This document shows positions 50,963-62,581 of a DNA stretch of 64,000 nucleotides, piece by piece. Below the pieces are notes generated by a model. That model had not been told where the DNA came from and did not search any database. It was given only the letters and a program-made list of their open reading frames with translations. A program made the translations under genes and the position numbers. The first letter of the stretch is position 1. Every line of letters begins with the position of its first letter. The stretch covers positions 21,925,078-21,989,077 of the forward strand of contig NC_086367.1 in the NCBI RefSeq assembly GCF_036324505.1. The letters are read 5' to 3'. Source of the DNA: Eleginops maclovinus. Lineage: Eukaryota > Chordata > Actinopteri > Perciformes > Eleginopidae.

Positions 50963-51072
50963 GACGTCTGTGAGGACATCTCGGATCATGTGGAGCAGAT
51001 TCACGCCCTGCTGGAGACCGAGTTCTCCCTGAAGCTCCTCTCCTACTCCGTCAACATCATCGTAGACATCCG
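50963..51072 (+). CDS. akap6: akap6 exon: conserved helical block
   Basis: Residues 140-175 read DVCEDISDHVEQIHALLETE then FSLKLLSYSVNIIVDI. This is almost identical to mammalian AKAP6 as I recall it, and directly continues HVDVHLVQLK of the previous exon across a 13.2-kb intron. The acceptor is gattgtag ending at 50962, and the donor is gtgagt at 51073. The 110-nt exon leaves two bases (CG) for an arginine codon finished by the next exon. Confidence 0.95.
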
Positions 51073-51673
51073 GTGAGTCTTCACGCAACACAATTAAGGA
51101 ATACTTACTGTTCAAAGGGTTTTTATTATGCTATCATTTGGTTTTATTCCAGCACTGGCTCTGTCTTCTGTGAACTTTATAAAGCTTTTACATTTACATA
51201 GTTTGTTCCCTGTCACTGTTGCTGTCTTATATGGATCAATCATTTATTCTAGAAGAAAACACAGATTATAACTTAGTCTGTTATTCTTTTGTGCACTTAT
51301 GAGTATTCAAGTCTCTCACAAGTTATGAATCATATATTCAGAGGGTTGCAAAGCTTTTCCTACACCTCTATAACTGTATATTACACCAAAAAGGGAATTT
51401 AAAAGAACTGGGACTGCGAATGCATGCAAATAAAAATGTTAAAAAGCGCTAAGAAACTAATAAAAACATTTAGGATACAAATAATATTGTTGTGCTGCAG
51501 AGGAGAGGTCAGAAAAATGTAATAGAACATAAACAAAAAACTCAAAGAGTCATCTTTAAAGACTGGAGATCCTTAAAACTCACATTCAAAGTCAGGTTGG
51601 ATATGATTTGTATTTATTTGTATTTATTCAAACTCGTGCACGTTGTGAATCTGCTCTCTCTCTGTGTCTGCAG
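51073..51673 (+). other. akap6 intron, 601 bp
   Basis: AT-rich intron with a gtgagt donor and a tgtctgcag acceptor. Nothing else is recognised in it. Confidence 0.85.
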
Positions 51674-51815
51674 GACGGTGCAGCTGCTGTGGCACCAGCT
51701 CCGAGTCTCCGTCCTGGTCCTGAAGGAGCGTCTGCTGCAGGGCCTGCAGGACTCCAACGGAAACTTCACCCGGCAGACCGACATCCTGCAGGCCTTCAGC
51801 CAGGACCAGCACCAG
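51674..51815 (+). CDS. akap6: akap6 exon: HQLRVSVLVL block
   Basis: Residues 176-223 read RTVQLLWHQLRVSVLVLKER then LLQGLQDSNGNFTRQTDIL and QAFSQDQHQ. It matches mammalian AKAP6 through TRQTDILQAFS, after which fish and mammal differ. The donor is GTCATT, a weak site (no G at +5), nine bases before a 146-bp CA tract. A stronger-looking GTGAGG at 51971-51976 would add 155 nt of His/Thr repeat codons and break the frame, so I keep 51815 as the end. Confidence 0.92.
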
Positions 51816-51821
51816 GTCATT

Positions 51822-51972
<151 letters not shown>

Positions 51973-52021
51973 GAGGGTGTTAACACAGTAGATGATAACG
52001 TGGTTGATTCTTCCTCTCCAG

Positions 52022-52627
52022 ACTCGCCTGGACGCTCTGACTGAGGTGGACGACTGCGGTCAGCTGACCATCCGCTGCAGCCAGGACTACTTCTCTTTAG
52101 ACTGCGGCATCACTGCCTTCGAGTTGAGCGACTACAGCCCAGGAGACGAGTCCGAGGCGAGGGAAGCCGAGGTGGAGGGCGAGGACGCCGCTCAGGAGCC
52201 CGAAACAACTCAAGTCCCACATCCAGACCCAGAGGAGGAGGAGAGTCTCTGCCTCTCAAACCACAAACTCCACAACAGTTTACCTGAACTCGCCAATCCC
52301 GCTGACTCGACAAACCACAACTTACCCACAATGCAGTGCAATGAGAGTGCAAAGCGCCCCCTGCAGGGTGTGAGCCACAGCACTGAGGTGTCCCCCACAC
52401 GGCCGTCGCTCCCCAAGAGAGCCGCTCTCTTCTCAGACGGAGGAACCAGGGGGGAGGACTCCTGGGGAGGGGTGGGGAGCATTAGTACGATCTCTGGGCT
52501 CCAGTTCCAGGCCGAGCTGAGTCAGAGCACCCCCTCCCTCATGGATCCACCGGACCGCTCCAAGTTCTGGCTGGAGCTGGACTCGGTTTATCCAGAGAAT
52601 GTTTCACAGTCCTACGAGAGTCTGCAG
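52022..52627 (+). CDS. akap6: akap6 exon: large exon with FELSDY and acidic region
   Basis: Residues 224-425. The first 40 are conserved (TRLDALTEVDDCGQLTIRCS then LDCGITAFELSDYSP). FELSDY at 256-261 aligns, by counting back the longer fish N-terminus, with the six-residue segment I remember as the PDK1-binding site of mammalian mAKAP. This is memory plus inference. The middle is acidic and poorly conserved (EAEVEGEDAAQEPE, PDPEEEESL). Conservation returns with SPTRPSLPKR and STPSLMDPPDRSK, then SQSYESLQ. Mammalian work also places adenylyl cyclase 5 binding in this general region. The acceptor ctctccag ends at 52021, and the donor is gtctgt at 52628. Confidence 0.94.
52353..52367 (-). promoter_or_regulatory. 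CTCF-like core motif inside akap6 coding exon
   Basis: AGCGCCCCCTGCAGG is the reverse complement of CCTGCAGGGGGCGCT, one base from the classical CTCF core. It overlaps codons for KRPLQG. Confidence 0.3.
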
Positions 52628-53354
52628 GTCTGTGTACTCCTTTCCTTTTTCATAATGATATTTAAATATAATACCAGAGTAAATCACAAACTGTGTGCAA
52701 ACGTTTGCTAGACACGTGTTTATGTTTTGCTTTTTTGTCATTCAATAAACTGCTGTAAGGAAAGTAATATATATACAGCATGTATTTAATTAATTAATTT
52801 TTTATTAAATATAGCAAAACAATGATTTTACCTCAACTTTAGAACTTTATGTCGAGTTTTTCACCATTTATTGAAGAATATGCTCTTTGAATATAAAAGA
52901 AAATATGCTTTTTTTTCGCCAATTTGGAAAAAGCATTGCACTGATTGTCACTGAGATCACATTGTTTTATATATTTAAAATACACAGGTATTTTAGTATT
53001 TGGCACCCTCTCCATACCAAAAAAGGGGATTTCAGAGACTGAACTGATGTTCCTGAAATAAACTTGAAAGAATGTTAAATACGAAAGGACTTTTGTGGTT
53101 TAGGAAAATAGAAAATATCATAAAAAAAAAGGAAATGCAAAGTTATTTTGGAAAAAGCTTGTTCTCCCACTAGATAGCTCAGTAACTGAACAACAATACA
53201 CCCAGGGTTCAAACAGGCTACTTTAGCTAACAGTACAATCAGCTCTGGGTATTTAAGCATGCTTATTAATCAACCGATGTATTTATTTATTAAAATTCCA
53301 TTAAACCAAAACAACGTCCCTCAACTTTATCTAAATCCTCCTTTAACTCAACAG
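52628..53354 (+). other. akap6 intron, 727 bp
   Basis: AT-rich intron with no recognised element. Acceptor actcaacag ends at 53354. Confidence 0.85.
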
Positions 53355-53699
53355 ATCATGAACGGACGAAACCTCCAGAGAAACCGTCTGAGCTCCAGAC
53401 AGGGAGGGCGCTCTCAGAGACAGATACCCGACCAGAGGAGTTCATATGGGGCCAGAACAACCGTCGACGGCCCCCCGCCTCCCAAACACCCGGCGTCTCA
53501 GGGTGAAATATCCAAACAAAATGAGAGGACGCAGATGGAGGCACGTGCACACAACGAGGGGGACTCTGACTCCTCGCTGCCCTCCCCCATGAGGGAGCAG
53601 TTCCTCTCCTCAGACATGGAGGCGTCCGGAGAGGAGTCGGACCCCCGGCCGCGGCCCGGCAAGACAGCGGTGTGGATCGTGAAGCGCCATGGGCAGAAG
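53355..53699 (+). CDS. akap6: akap6 exon: variable basic/polar region
   Basis: Residues 426-540, 115 codons with no stop and both splice sites in phase 0 (cag before, gtgagc after). The sequence is polar and disordered-looking: RNRLSSRQGGRSQRQIPDQR, PPPPKHPASQGE, then an acidic serine-rich part (DSDSSLPSPMREQF, EASGEESDPRPRPG) and a basic end (VWIVKRHGQK). I cannot align it residue by residue to mammalian AKAP6, which also has a variable basic region here. It is placed in the gene by frame continuity and position between recognised exons. Confidence 0.85.
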
Positions 53700-54522
53700 G
53701 TGAGCGCTTATTTGTTTTGTCGAGCAGTTTGGAGAGAGACGGTTGTGTTAAAGTCATTCTGGACTCAAGACAGGAGAAACTTTTTGCAAACTTTGTCTGC
53801 GGAACTATCTGCAACCGACCATCAGGGGCCTCATTTATCAAACTGTGGAGGAGGATGCAAATGTGTGCAGGGAAAACTAAAATAGTAAAACCCTAAAAAG
53901 CTGTATGCACTTAAAACATATGCACATTACAAAGATCATATTCCTCCCACAACACACACTCATCCATAGATGCTCAATGCACATCACCTATAAATATTGA
54001 TGCACTGTACACGCCTTTCTGTGTCTCTGTATGCACCACTTCTGCCAAAGCAGATTCCCTGTATGTTTTAGTAACCTACTTAGTTATAAAACAGATTCTG
54101 AAACCAAAACAAACTCAACACTCGTCATAAACAATAAACACTTGATTTGACTTTTAAAATATAAAAATATGGCAAGTAAAAAGAGGAGTAGTTGGTCAGA
54201 TATTTCCCAGTATTGAACGATTTGATTATAAAATAAAAGACATCGGCATTTTGTTTGTTATGTTATTTCTTTCTCTTTTAAATCTGTACAAACAACACCT
54301 GTTGCATCCACTCTGGGAGAGGTATGCCTCCTCTGTTTTCTTGCATTACTCTTTGATTGTGGGTTTTCTTTCTCCCCTGAGAGGGTCTAAGAACAGTGGA
54401 TGCTGTGACACTCTAAAGCCCCCAAAGAATCACTCATTGAGATTGAAAGCGTACAGAAAAATCCACATTTTAGTTAAGATGATACAGTATATGCCATATA
54501 AAATGATGTATATCCTCCCCAG
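53700..54522 (+). other. akap6 intron, 823 bp
   Basis: It contains CAGGGGCCTCATTTATCAAA at 53822-53841, which resembles the terminus of hAT-type elements in fish. I found no matching inverted end. No gene. Confidence 0.75.
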
Positions 54523-54663
54523 GAGACCCAGGTGTCAGCAGGAGTCGACCCACAGAGAGAGCACTGGTACGGGTCAGAGGAGTTCCTGGCCCTCCCCGCT
54601 CAGCTCAAGAAGACGGAGATGCTAGCCATGAAGCTGGAGAGTCTGGCTCACTCCATCCCAACG
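54523..54663 (+). CDS. akap6: akap6 exon: WYGSEEFLALPAQL block
   Basis: Residues 541-587 read ETQVSAGVDPQREHWYGSEE then FLALPAQLKKTEMLAMKLES and LAHSIPT. The core aligns with the mammalian WYGSDEYLALPSHLKQTEVL block with conservative changes only. It probably forms a helix. The acceptor cctccccag ends at 54522, and the donor gtcagt starts at 54664. Phase 0 at both ends. Confidence 0.93.
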
Positions 54664-54816
54664 GTCAGTCAACGAGAGGATCAATTAGGTTCAGCAAATA
54701 TGGAGCACATGCACAGAGTTAATGAACACTATATTCTACTTTGCACATGAATATATGATAAAGAAACAAGACCCCATGATTGCTTTTCTTTGTTGAATCT
54801 CTTACTTTGTCTGCAG

Positions 54817-54945
54817 AGGCCCGGTGGTGGTGACTCTTCCCAGGATGCGTTGCAGGATGTGGATGACTGGGATTTGACGGAGCTCAACCAGGACTGGGAG
54901 GTGGGGGAGAGCGAGGACGAGATGCCTTCTCTTCTGCCACCGCTG
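54817..54945 (+). CDS. akap6: akap6 exon: acidic DDWDLTELNQD block
   Basis: Residues 588-630, containing LQDVDDWDLTELNQDWEVGE and SEDEMPS. The mammalian counterpart is NIDDWELSEMNSDSE. Introns on both sides are short (153 bp before, 96 bp after), in contrast with the 13.2-kb intron upstream. The acceptor ctgcag ends at 54816, and the donor is gtatgt at 54946. Phase 0 at both ends. Confidence 0.92.
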
Positions 54946-55041
54946 GTATGTAGCACAGCATTTATCTTTTGTTCTCGTTTCATTTAAAGTTGCAAAAACT
55001 GCAATTACTTTATTTTTCTCACTGTGTTTTCCCGCCTTCAG

Positions 55042-55302
55042 CTCCCCTACAGACGGAACCTGGTCAGACGCTTTAGCTCCACCTCCTCCAGCGATTTTGC
55101 CCCCTCATTGGACGAGAGCATCGAGTCTGGTCCTCTGAGCGACCTGCAATCCGAAGTGGACGACGGCCGGAGATCTACGGATCGCCGCCTGCAGCTGACG
55201 GCGCCCCCGCTGGACACGCGTGGAGGTGCGTCCCTGGTGCAGCGGCTGCTGCAGGACATCCAGAACCAGGACAAAGACCCGGCCGTCTGGAAGAAAATCG
55301 AG
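55042..55302 (+). CDS. akap6: akap6 exon: serine-rich block up to the spectrin-repeat region
   Basis: Residues 631-717. It contains RRFSSTSSSDFAPSLDESIE followed by SGPLSDLQSE, matching the mammalian SSSSDIASSLGESIESGPLSD segment, and ends with LVQRLLQDIQNQDKDPAVWK and KIE. In mammals the next residues begin the first of the spectrin-like repeats that target mAKAP to the nuclear envelope through nesprin. That exon is not in the window. The acceptor ccttcag ends at 55041, and the donor gtacgg starts at 55303. Phase 0, so the protein continues beyond the right edge. Confidence 0.94.
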
Positions 55303-57347
55303 GTACGGAGAGTTTTTTCTTTTCTGTCTCTCTGTGTCCTTGCTTTGTGATGTCTGTCAGTGCTTTTGGTATATTCTTTCTCAACCGTCAAAGGCGTGCT
55401 GAAGGTTGATGTAATTTAAAGTGTAATCATTTCTTCTGGCACACGTGGAGGTTTTGAAAAAGAATCAAAAATCCCTCCAAAGTGAATGAACCTAAAATCA
55501 TTACAGACATTTCCCTCCAGATAATTGAATGTCTGTAAAGTCACTCCTATGTTGGGTTACACAATGGCGATTGGGCCAACTCATAAAATGATCACAGTAT
55601 TTATATATTTTCAGAATAATACACTGTCTGTCATTACCAGGAGGAAATCTGTATTAAAATACTGCAAATGCAAACCTAATATTTCGTCCTCCTGCAGCGT
55701 GCATTGAAAGTATTTACCTGGTGAAACAAAAGTTGACTTTTACTATGAAGTAGTCACAGGACATGCAATGTGTTTAGCACGCTATCTCTTTCATTAAGCA
55801 GAAATTGCATCCTCAAAACAAGATATTTTTGACAGCGGATCTGTTTAAATTACTACAGCGAGTTATGGAAGAGTGAAATGCAACCACACTGAATATATCA
55901 CAGTTTTTATACGGCATAATACATCCATTTTTCATAAATTACTAAAATGATCTCTGAAAGTTTATATTAAACACTTTTTTGTAAAGAAAATCTTTACAAA
56001 ATAAGGAATTGATTGAGTTTGTGGAATATAATCTGTAGGCCGGGACTTCACTGCAGCACCACTGTACGTCATTTGGTATTTTCACATATTTTGCCTTTGC
56101 CAAATTTTGTACTTACTGGGATTTAGAAACTAAACCAGTCCATATTTCGATTTCCAAGGACATTTTACTTAATTGTGCTGCTCTATAGGAAGCACTTGTT
56201 TCAAATCTTCCAAATAAATCTGTGTTTAGTGCTGGTAGGGAGCTGATGAGTGTCTCCTGTGTCAAAGTGTCACTCCCACGATGCACTGGACCTCCAACAC
56301 GGCTGTCAGAAGGTGCATTTCATTTACTTGAAACCCCCGTACCCGAACACCTGTTTCAGTTAGCATTAGCATGTTGCTGCTGCAGAACCACGAGTCAAAT
56401 CCCTCACACACCCAGAATCCCCACCACACTGTTCCGTCCGTCACCGCTGCACCACCGCTGATGGATTGGAGGGCTGGTATTGGATGGTCCCGTGGCCCCG
56501 TTAATTCATCACCCCCCCTCTAAAGGTCACGTTTGATTGGCAGGCGGATTATTGATGAGGCTGCCCGGTGAACTAATCAGTCATATCTGTCATATTGAAT
56601 ATGGCGAAATGTCAATAGCTCTGGGGATCCGCTCTCCTCGTTTAATTAGCGCTATAAAGAAGCCGCGCCGCCTCCTCTAATTCCTTTTATTGTTTTATTT
56701 TATTCAGTTTTATTTCACTCCCTCTGTCCTTTTTATGGTCTTAATATTCTAATTCCTGGTATTCTTCTTCTCCCACGGCAACATTTTACATCCCAGTTTT
56801 CCCCACGGGGGGGGGGGGTCGATGAAGTTCAGCGTATCCATCTTATCTGGTGTTCTCGGGGTCAGTGACAGAATCAGGCCGCTGTAATAAGATTATCAGG
56901 GCGGACGGACGGACGGGGGGAGGGATGTGCCACGATCAATCTGCGGATCTGTGAGCCAACGTCCTTGGAGTGGGGTGAGGCGTGACCCTGGGAGGTCGGG
57001 AGTTTGATCCCCTCATCAAAACTCAGCCTCCATATTGCCAAATTCAAATCGTATCGTCCACATTAATATTCATTATTAATAACGATTTGACTGATGAAAT
57101 GTCAAAGCTGTCTTCGGTTCCTCCTCTGTTCTTCTCGGTGCTTTAGCGCTGTCCAAATATTTTGATCCCTTTCTTTAAATCGGACTTATGGAAGTTCATG
57201 TGGGGAATCTAATCGGACTTAATGATTTCATTACACGTGGACTGTCCACTTCCTCTTCCTGTTCCTTTATCAAAGCTTTGTAGCGATATTTTTAAACCCA
57301 ATATAGTGTATTTTATTGCTCCTTTTTTCCAATTAATGTTCCAGAAC

Positions 57348-57512
57348 ATTCGTACTAGCGCTCCAACTCATTGTACGTGATAAGGCTAAGGGGCGAAACA
57401 TCTCTAAGCAGGTGGACCAATCACAACAGAGCTGGCCAGCTAACCAATCAGAGTAGACTGGGCTCTGGTTTCAGACAGAGGGTAAAAAGAGGTGCTGCAG
57501 CACAGGCACTTT
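57348..57512 (+). mobile_element. MITE family 1, forward copy
   Basis: It contains CATTGTACGTGATAAGGCTA, CTAACCAATCAGAGTAGACT and AGAGGTGCTGCAGCACAGGC. Truncated at both ends. It faces the reverse copy at 58512, 1.0 kb downstream. Confidence 0.7.
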
Positions 57513-57914
57513 TTTTTCTGTGTTAAAGAATGATTTGATACCTGGATGTTGTTCAGACAAATAAGAAAAATGGCACCTATTTTGATTTATTCTACTGAAA
57601 CCAAATGCAACAGATTTCCTCCTGCAGATATGAGATGATGCTCCACTTGAATCAAATACGCTCCACACCAACAACAACCGAGTCCTTCTCCCCCGAGGAG
57701 ATGACACTTCCTGGACAGATCTGATTCATTTCTGCTCCAACACTGATCTCTCTTCCCTGAAGGAGGATTTTTACCGGTTTCATTTTATTCTCCTCCGTTG
57801 TATTCAGTGGAGACTCTCAGCGGAGAGGCAGAATGTCATCCTCCACACAGACACTCTTCTTCTCCTCTCTTCACTTCCTCAATTAGGCAGCTCATCCATC
57901 GCCATGATTACATG

Positions 57915-57946
57915 CTGCTAATTAAGCAGCTAATCAGCTAATTACC
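57915..57946. promoter_or_regulatory. TAAT-rich cluster with near-palindrome
   Basis: CTGCTAATTAAGCAG (57915-57929) is nearly self-complementary and is followed by two more TAAT-type sites (CTAATCAGCTAATTACC). Homeodomain proteins bind TAAT cores, but function here is inference. Confidence 0.25.
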
Positions 57947-58511
57947 CAGGAGCAGAGAGGAACGACGAGTGTGTATGTGTGTGTGAGTGTGTGGTTAACA
58001 CAATGTGTCATGTGCGAGCCAGCAGAGCATCATTCACGGTAGGTTTTATGCGTTTTGTTTCATATTTCAGGAGGCTTGTTCTCCTGAACTGTGTGTTTAT
58101 TTCCCTAAATCCTTTTTACAAGATGGCAATGAAAGCGTCTTGTCAGCTCAGCTGCTCAGGATCTGTAACCTGCATCCATATAGATTAACTCCAAACTTAA
58201 TACTTTACTTTTTGCATTGTTCTGGGGCCCACATGAGCACAGAGCTGAAACACTGAGAGCCGGAGGGGTGTGTGAATGATTCAGGGGAAGCAGAACGTGG
58301 CGGGATTTAAGATATGTTTTGTGTCTGAGACGTTCAGGGCACGCCGAGAGGGCAAGGGCAGATTTCTTAGAGCATAAAGCTAATCAGAAAAGATTGTAGT
58401 TGGTGCCCAGATCTGTTTCTGCTGCTGGTGATGCCTCACGCTGTTGCTACTGCCAGATGTCTCATTTTACAAATTAGGAAAAATACTATTTACTAAGAAA
58501 ACTAGTTTTTT

Positions 58512-58750
58512 CACGTCTCCATATTTTAATGTTCAGAAAGCTCTTTATTTTTCTCATACTGCCTGTGCTACAACACCTCTTTTCACCCTCTGTCTGAAAC
58601 CAGAGCCCAGTCTGCTCTGATTGGTCAGTTTAGAGATGTCCCGCCCCTTTGCCTATCACGTAAAATGTGTTGGAGTGCTAACCAATAGAAGCGTGAGTGT
58701 TACATAATGATGTCATTACTTTCTGGAAGTAAACAAAGGATATCTAACTA
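58512..58750 (-). mobile_element. MITE family 1, reverse copy
   Basis: It contains TTTTTCTCATACTGCCTGTG, ACCCTCTGTCTGAAACCAG, GAGATGTCCCGCCCCTTTGC and TTACATAATGATGTCATTAC. It lacks the 25-bp GCTAGCCGGCTCTG-type segment found in the 29122 copy. Confidence 0.7.
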
Positions 58751-60399
58751 GGCAGATGGTTTGGGTTTTATCCAACCAGGTCTTTAGGTATCCATATTTT
58801 ACATTTGATCATTTGTTTTGTTGGATAATTTACTAACCTTAATTCCAAAATAACAGTTTTAACAGGAAAGTGTTTGGAAGACAACTACATTGTAAACCGT
58901 ACGTCCTGTGGATCATTTAGACTTATTTTAAAGTCTTTAAACTCTGCCAATGAAATGCAGTTTACATTGATTATATTTGGAGCCATTCAAAAGCTTTGTA
59001 GGCTGTTTTAGGAATAAGGACTTCTCCTGAAATGGACATTTTTGTGGCCATTAAATGCTTTCAAACTCAGGCGGCGGCTGATCAGTAAGAGCTAAATTCC
59101 CCTCCTAAACATTCAGTGTCTGACTCACTACTTAAATTACCTTTTGCAAAACAAACACATTCATTCTGTGTCAAGTTCCCCTTGTTCTTTCTACTTTTCC
59201 TTTCTGTTTCTTGGTTCTTCACACTGCTTCTTTCTGTTGGACATGAATATTTTACGCCAGACTTCGTCTCCCCTCTTGACCTTGAATCATCTGCGTCCAC
59301 CTCACGTAAAGCCTCCTCTTGTCCTGAGAAATCTTATGAGGCCGACGGCAGAAATATACAAACCCACAAACCCCCGCGCTCCTAATTGAGCTGTATGCGC
59401 CGTGGCTCCTGAAGTGCATTAAATCAGGAAACAAAACTCCAGAAAGAAAAAGCAGACAGAGAAACAAGTCCGTTAGATGAGCGTCCTCCATGTCATGTGT
59501 GTGTGCTGTCTAGCGTCCTCACTGTGAGGTGTGTGTGTGTGTCTGGCAGCTCTGCGGCACGCCGGCCTATCTGCGATCAGTGGGAGACAGACACACAACA
59601 CACTCGGATCAACACTCGTCTGATTGTGCCGGCGGGGGGGCCTGGGACGCCCACCGACAGCAGAGAGGAAAATAAGAGACGGGAGGAAGAGGGGGTGTTA
59701 TTATCTTGTTTTGTGTTTCTATAGATAAACAGGTAATGCTGAGAGAGTCCAAACTCTGAGTCTTGGAAAACTTTCTGAACTTTTGACCCGCTCCTTTCTT
59801 TCTCTTTCAGTTTCTTTGAATGATTCCTTTCCTTTCTGTCAAACCGCGAGGGGTTAAATACAGCAACAAAAACACTTTGATGCGCTCAAACAAAACCGCT
59901 CAACTCCTCTGTGTTCATTCGACCATTTATTGCAAACTCAGGCAAAGAAATACACTCCAGTCCCAGCAGTGGAAGTGAGCTTGTGATGGATATCGTGGTG
60001 GAAATTGCGGAGAAATTGGGCTAGATATTGTCGTTTAAAATTCCGGTCGACAAAACATTTTACTTCCCTGACAACATGTTTGATGAGGGGTTTTGGGAGT
60101 GGGTTGAATACATTTTTATATTGGAGATGAATTTAAAATATTGCAATTGGTATCCAAATATCCACAGCGATTTATCTCAGAGATACCATCATGCAGGCGT
60201 GCAGACATGCCTCTTGTGCACATATTCATTGGTTAGAAGTAAACATTGTGATTGACAGCTCTATCCCCACGGCACCTAACATCTGTTGGTGGAGGGGTCT
60301 CCCGGGGACTTTCTCAGGGAGGCACTCAGGTGTGTGACAGGCGGCCTCGTCTCTCTTTCTCTACATCCTTCATCTTTTCATCACCTTCTTTATACCTTC

Positions 60400-60580
60400 T
60401 TTCCTTCCTTCCTTCCTTCCTTCCTTCCTTCCTTCCTTCCTTCCTTCCTTCCTTCCTTCCTTCCTTCCTTCCTTCCTTCCTTCCTTCCTTCCTTCCTTCC
60501 TTCCTTCCTTCCTCCCTTCCTTCCTCCTTCCTTCCTTCCTTCCTTCCTTCCTTCCTTCCTTCCTTCCTTCTTCCTTCCTT
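60400..60580. repeat. (TTCC)n microsatellite, about 180 bp
   Basis: Tetranucleotide array with few interruptions (CTCCC near 60512, CTCC near 60525, TTC near 60568). Frames of Pro/Ser/Phe/Leu over it are artefacts. Confidence 0.95.
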
Positions 60581-61203
60581 TATTTCTTCTATCTTTTTCT
60601 CTCCTTCCTTTGTTTCTTGTGGACTTCCTTGCTTGTTATCGTGTTTAAGTTTCAAGGTAATAAATAAATAAATAAAAACCAGGAATAATAATTTTTAAAA
60701 AAGCTGAAAATATAAATCTGGTCGTAGGAAGCTGCCTCGTGTCGCCCAGCATAGTTCCATATTTTCTTTAATAACATATTTTAATACACTTATAATCAAA
60801 CTTTCATCCCCTTGAGTTCTTTAACTCCGGCCGAGCAGTGTCCAATGTTTAGCGTGACATGTCCACACAGTCAGGCTAATAACTTCCTGCTGTGGAAATG
60901 AGTTTATGAGAAAGAAGCAGGCCTTACCAGGTGCTCCAATCCTCAGAAAATGGTTAGCATTTTCCATCAAAACCAGCTCATTCTGTTAGCCTAAAGCAAT
61001 TAATTAGCTTGCAGCTATAAGCGCTAGTGATATGTTTGAGTTACAGCAGACGACCTGGACCTGAATATGCTCTTAGTTGGTCCTTGCAAACTTCAAGTTG
61101 ATGTAAAGGTACAGATGTTTTCAGTCTCATAAGCATAATAAATAACAAAAACTGTCTTAAAAAGTTTTTTAAAAAGCCTCATTAATTGGAGTTAATTGCT
61201 CAT

Positions 61204-61463
61204 GATTTCACCCTCTGTCTGAAACCATTAGCCAAGTCTGCTCTGACAGGTTGAGATGTCCCGCCCCTTAGCCTATCACCTACAATGTGTTGGAGCATTA
61301 GCCAATTGAAGCCATAATGGTTCTTAAGTAAACAAAGGAGTCCAATGGAGGCGTTTCAGGCCCGGGGGAGTGTGTGGAGGGATCACAGGGATTTTAGTCT
61401 TTGCAGCCCATTTACATGCACTGAAACCTATAACACACAACAGGAAATGGCTGGTCTCTTAAA
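61204..61463 (-). mobile_element. MITE family 1, reverse copy
   Basis: It contains ACCCTCTGTCTGAAACCAT, AGATGTCCCGCCCCTTAGCC, CCTACAATGTGTTGGAGC, AAACAAAGGAGTCCAATGG and TTTACATGCACTGAAACCTA. It runs further toward the second terminus than any other reverse copy except the remnant at 36645. Confidence 0.7.
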
Positions 61464-61914
61464 CACGTGCAGTAAAATAAAGTAAAAGCCTTGCTGCTCT
61501 CCCCTCACCTGCAGCCCAGCAGCACTTACATATTTCACATTGCGCTCACAAGAGTCCGACCTCTTGCCGTTGACGTGTTAATCGTGGAGGCTGAACGCGA
61601 TCCGTCAGGACTCGGAGTCCGGAGCGATGATCGTCGTCTTGATTCAGAAAAGCTCCGTCAGCCTAGCGGTAATTACCCCGCGGTGAAGAGGAGATGAAGC
61701 AGATATATCAGAGGGTCCCAGCAGGCCCGTCGGCCCTCAGGAGCCTTGCTGCTTTACAGACATCAAAGCAGTGCATGCTGGTCCATATCCAAACCAACGC
61801 CGCTGTTCCTCTTCCTCATGTTTAACCTCTCCTCTCCTCTCATGTTCTCAGAGTCTGAATAATTGTCCTCATTTTGTCTCAATCTGTTCCTCTCTTCACT
61901 TTCCTCTCCTCTTC

Positions 61915-62060
61915 TTTCCTTTCCTTTCCTTTCCTTTCCTTTCCTTTCCTTTCCTTTCCTTTCCTTTCCTCTTCTTTCCTTTCCTTTCATCTTCTTTCCT
62001 TTCCTTTCCTTTCCTTTCCTTTCCTTTCTCTCTCTTTCCTTGTCTTTGCTTTCCTTTCCT
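61915..62060. repeat. (TTTCC)n pentanucleotide array
   Basis: Nearly pure CCTTT pentamers at 61915-62028 embedded in a longer pyrimidine-rich stretch that continues to about 62330. Confidence 0.92.
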
Positions 62061-62550
62061 CTGTTCCCGTCCTTGTTCTTTCCTTCTCCTTTGATCTCCT
62101 TTCCTTTTTCTCCAACCTTTCTTCTCCTTTAATCTTTACATCCCTGACTTTCTTTATCCTTCTTCGTATGTTGTATTTCCTTTCCTCTCCTCCAACTTTC
62201 GGTCCTTTCTTATTACCTTCTCTCCTTTCCTTCTCCTCGTTTAACATCCTTTTTCTCTACCTTTCCTTGCCTCATCTTCCCCCTCTTCATCCTGCACCTC
62301 CTCCTCTCTCCTCCTCTTCACCTCTCATCAATACTTTTGATTTCCATCTCTCCCCCATAACGAGTGGCAGAAAGATGGACGGAATAATATCGATGTGTTT
62401 TTTCTTTTTTGCTTCATTTTTTTAAGGGTCATGGTTGTAATTAACATACTGCCGCTCAATCGGTCAAGGTTTCCATCTCACACACACACACTTTATTACA
62501 AACACACACACCGTTGAAGCTTATACAGTGCACACACAGCATACAAAGAT

Positions 62551-62581
<31 letters not shown>

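Noticed and set aside
52110..52482. Minus-strand frames opposite the large akap6 exon
   Set aside because: Shadows of a GC-rich coding exon. The plus-strand frame has clear AKAP6 similarity.
60252..60671. Pro/Ser/Phe frame over (TTCC)n
   Set aside because: Repeat artefact inside the akap6 intron.
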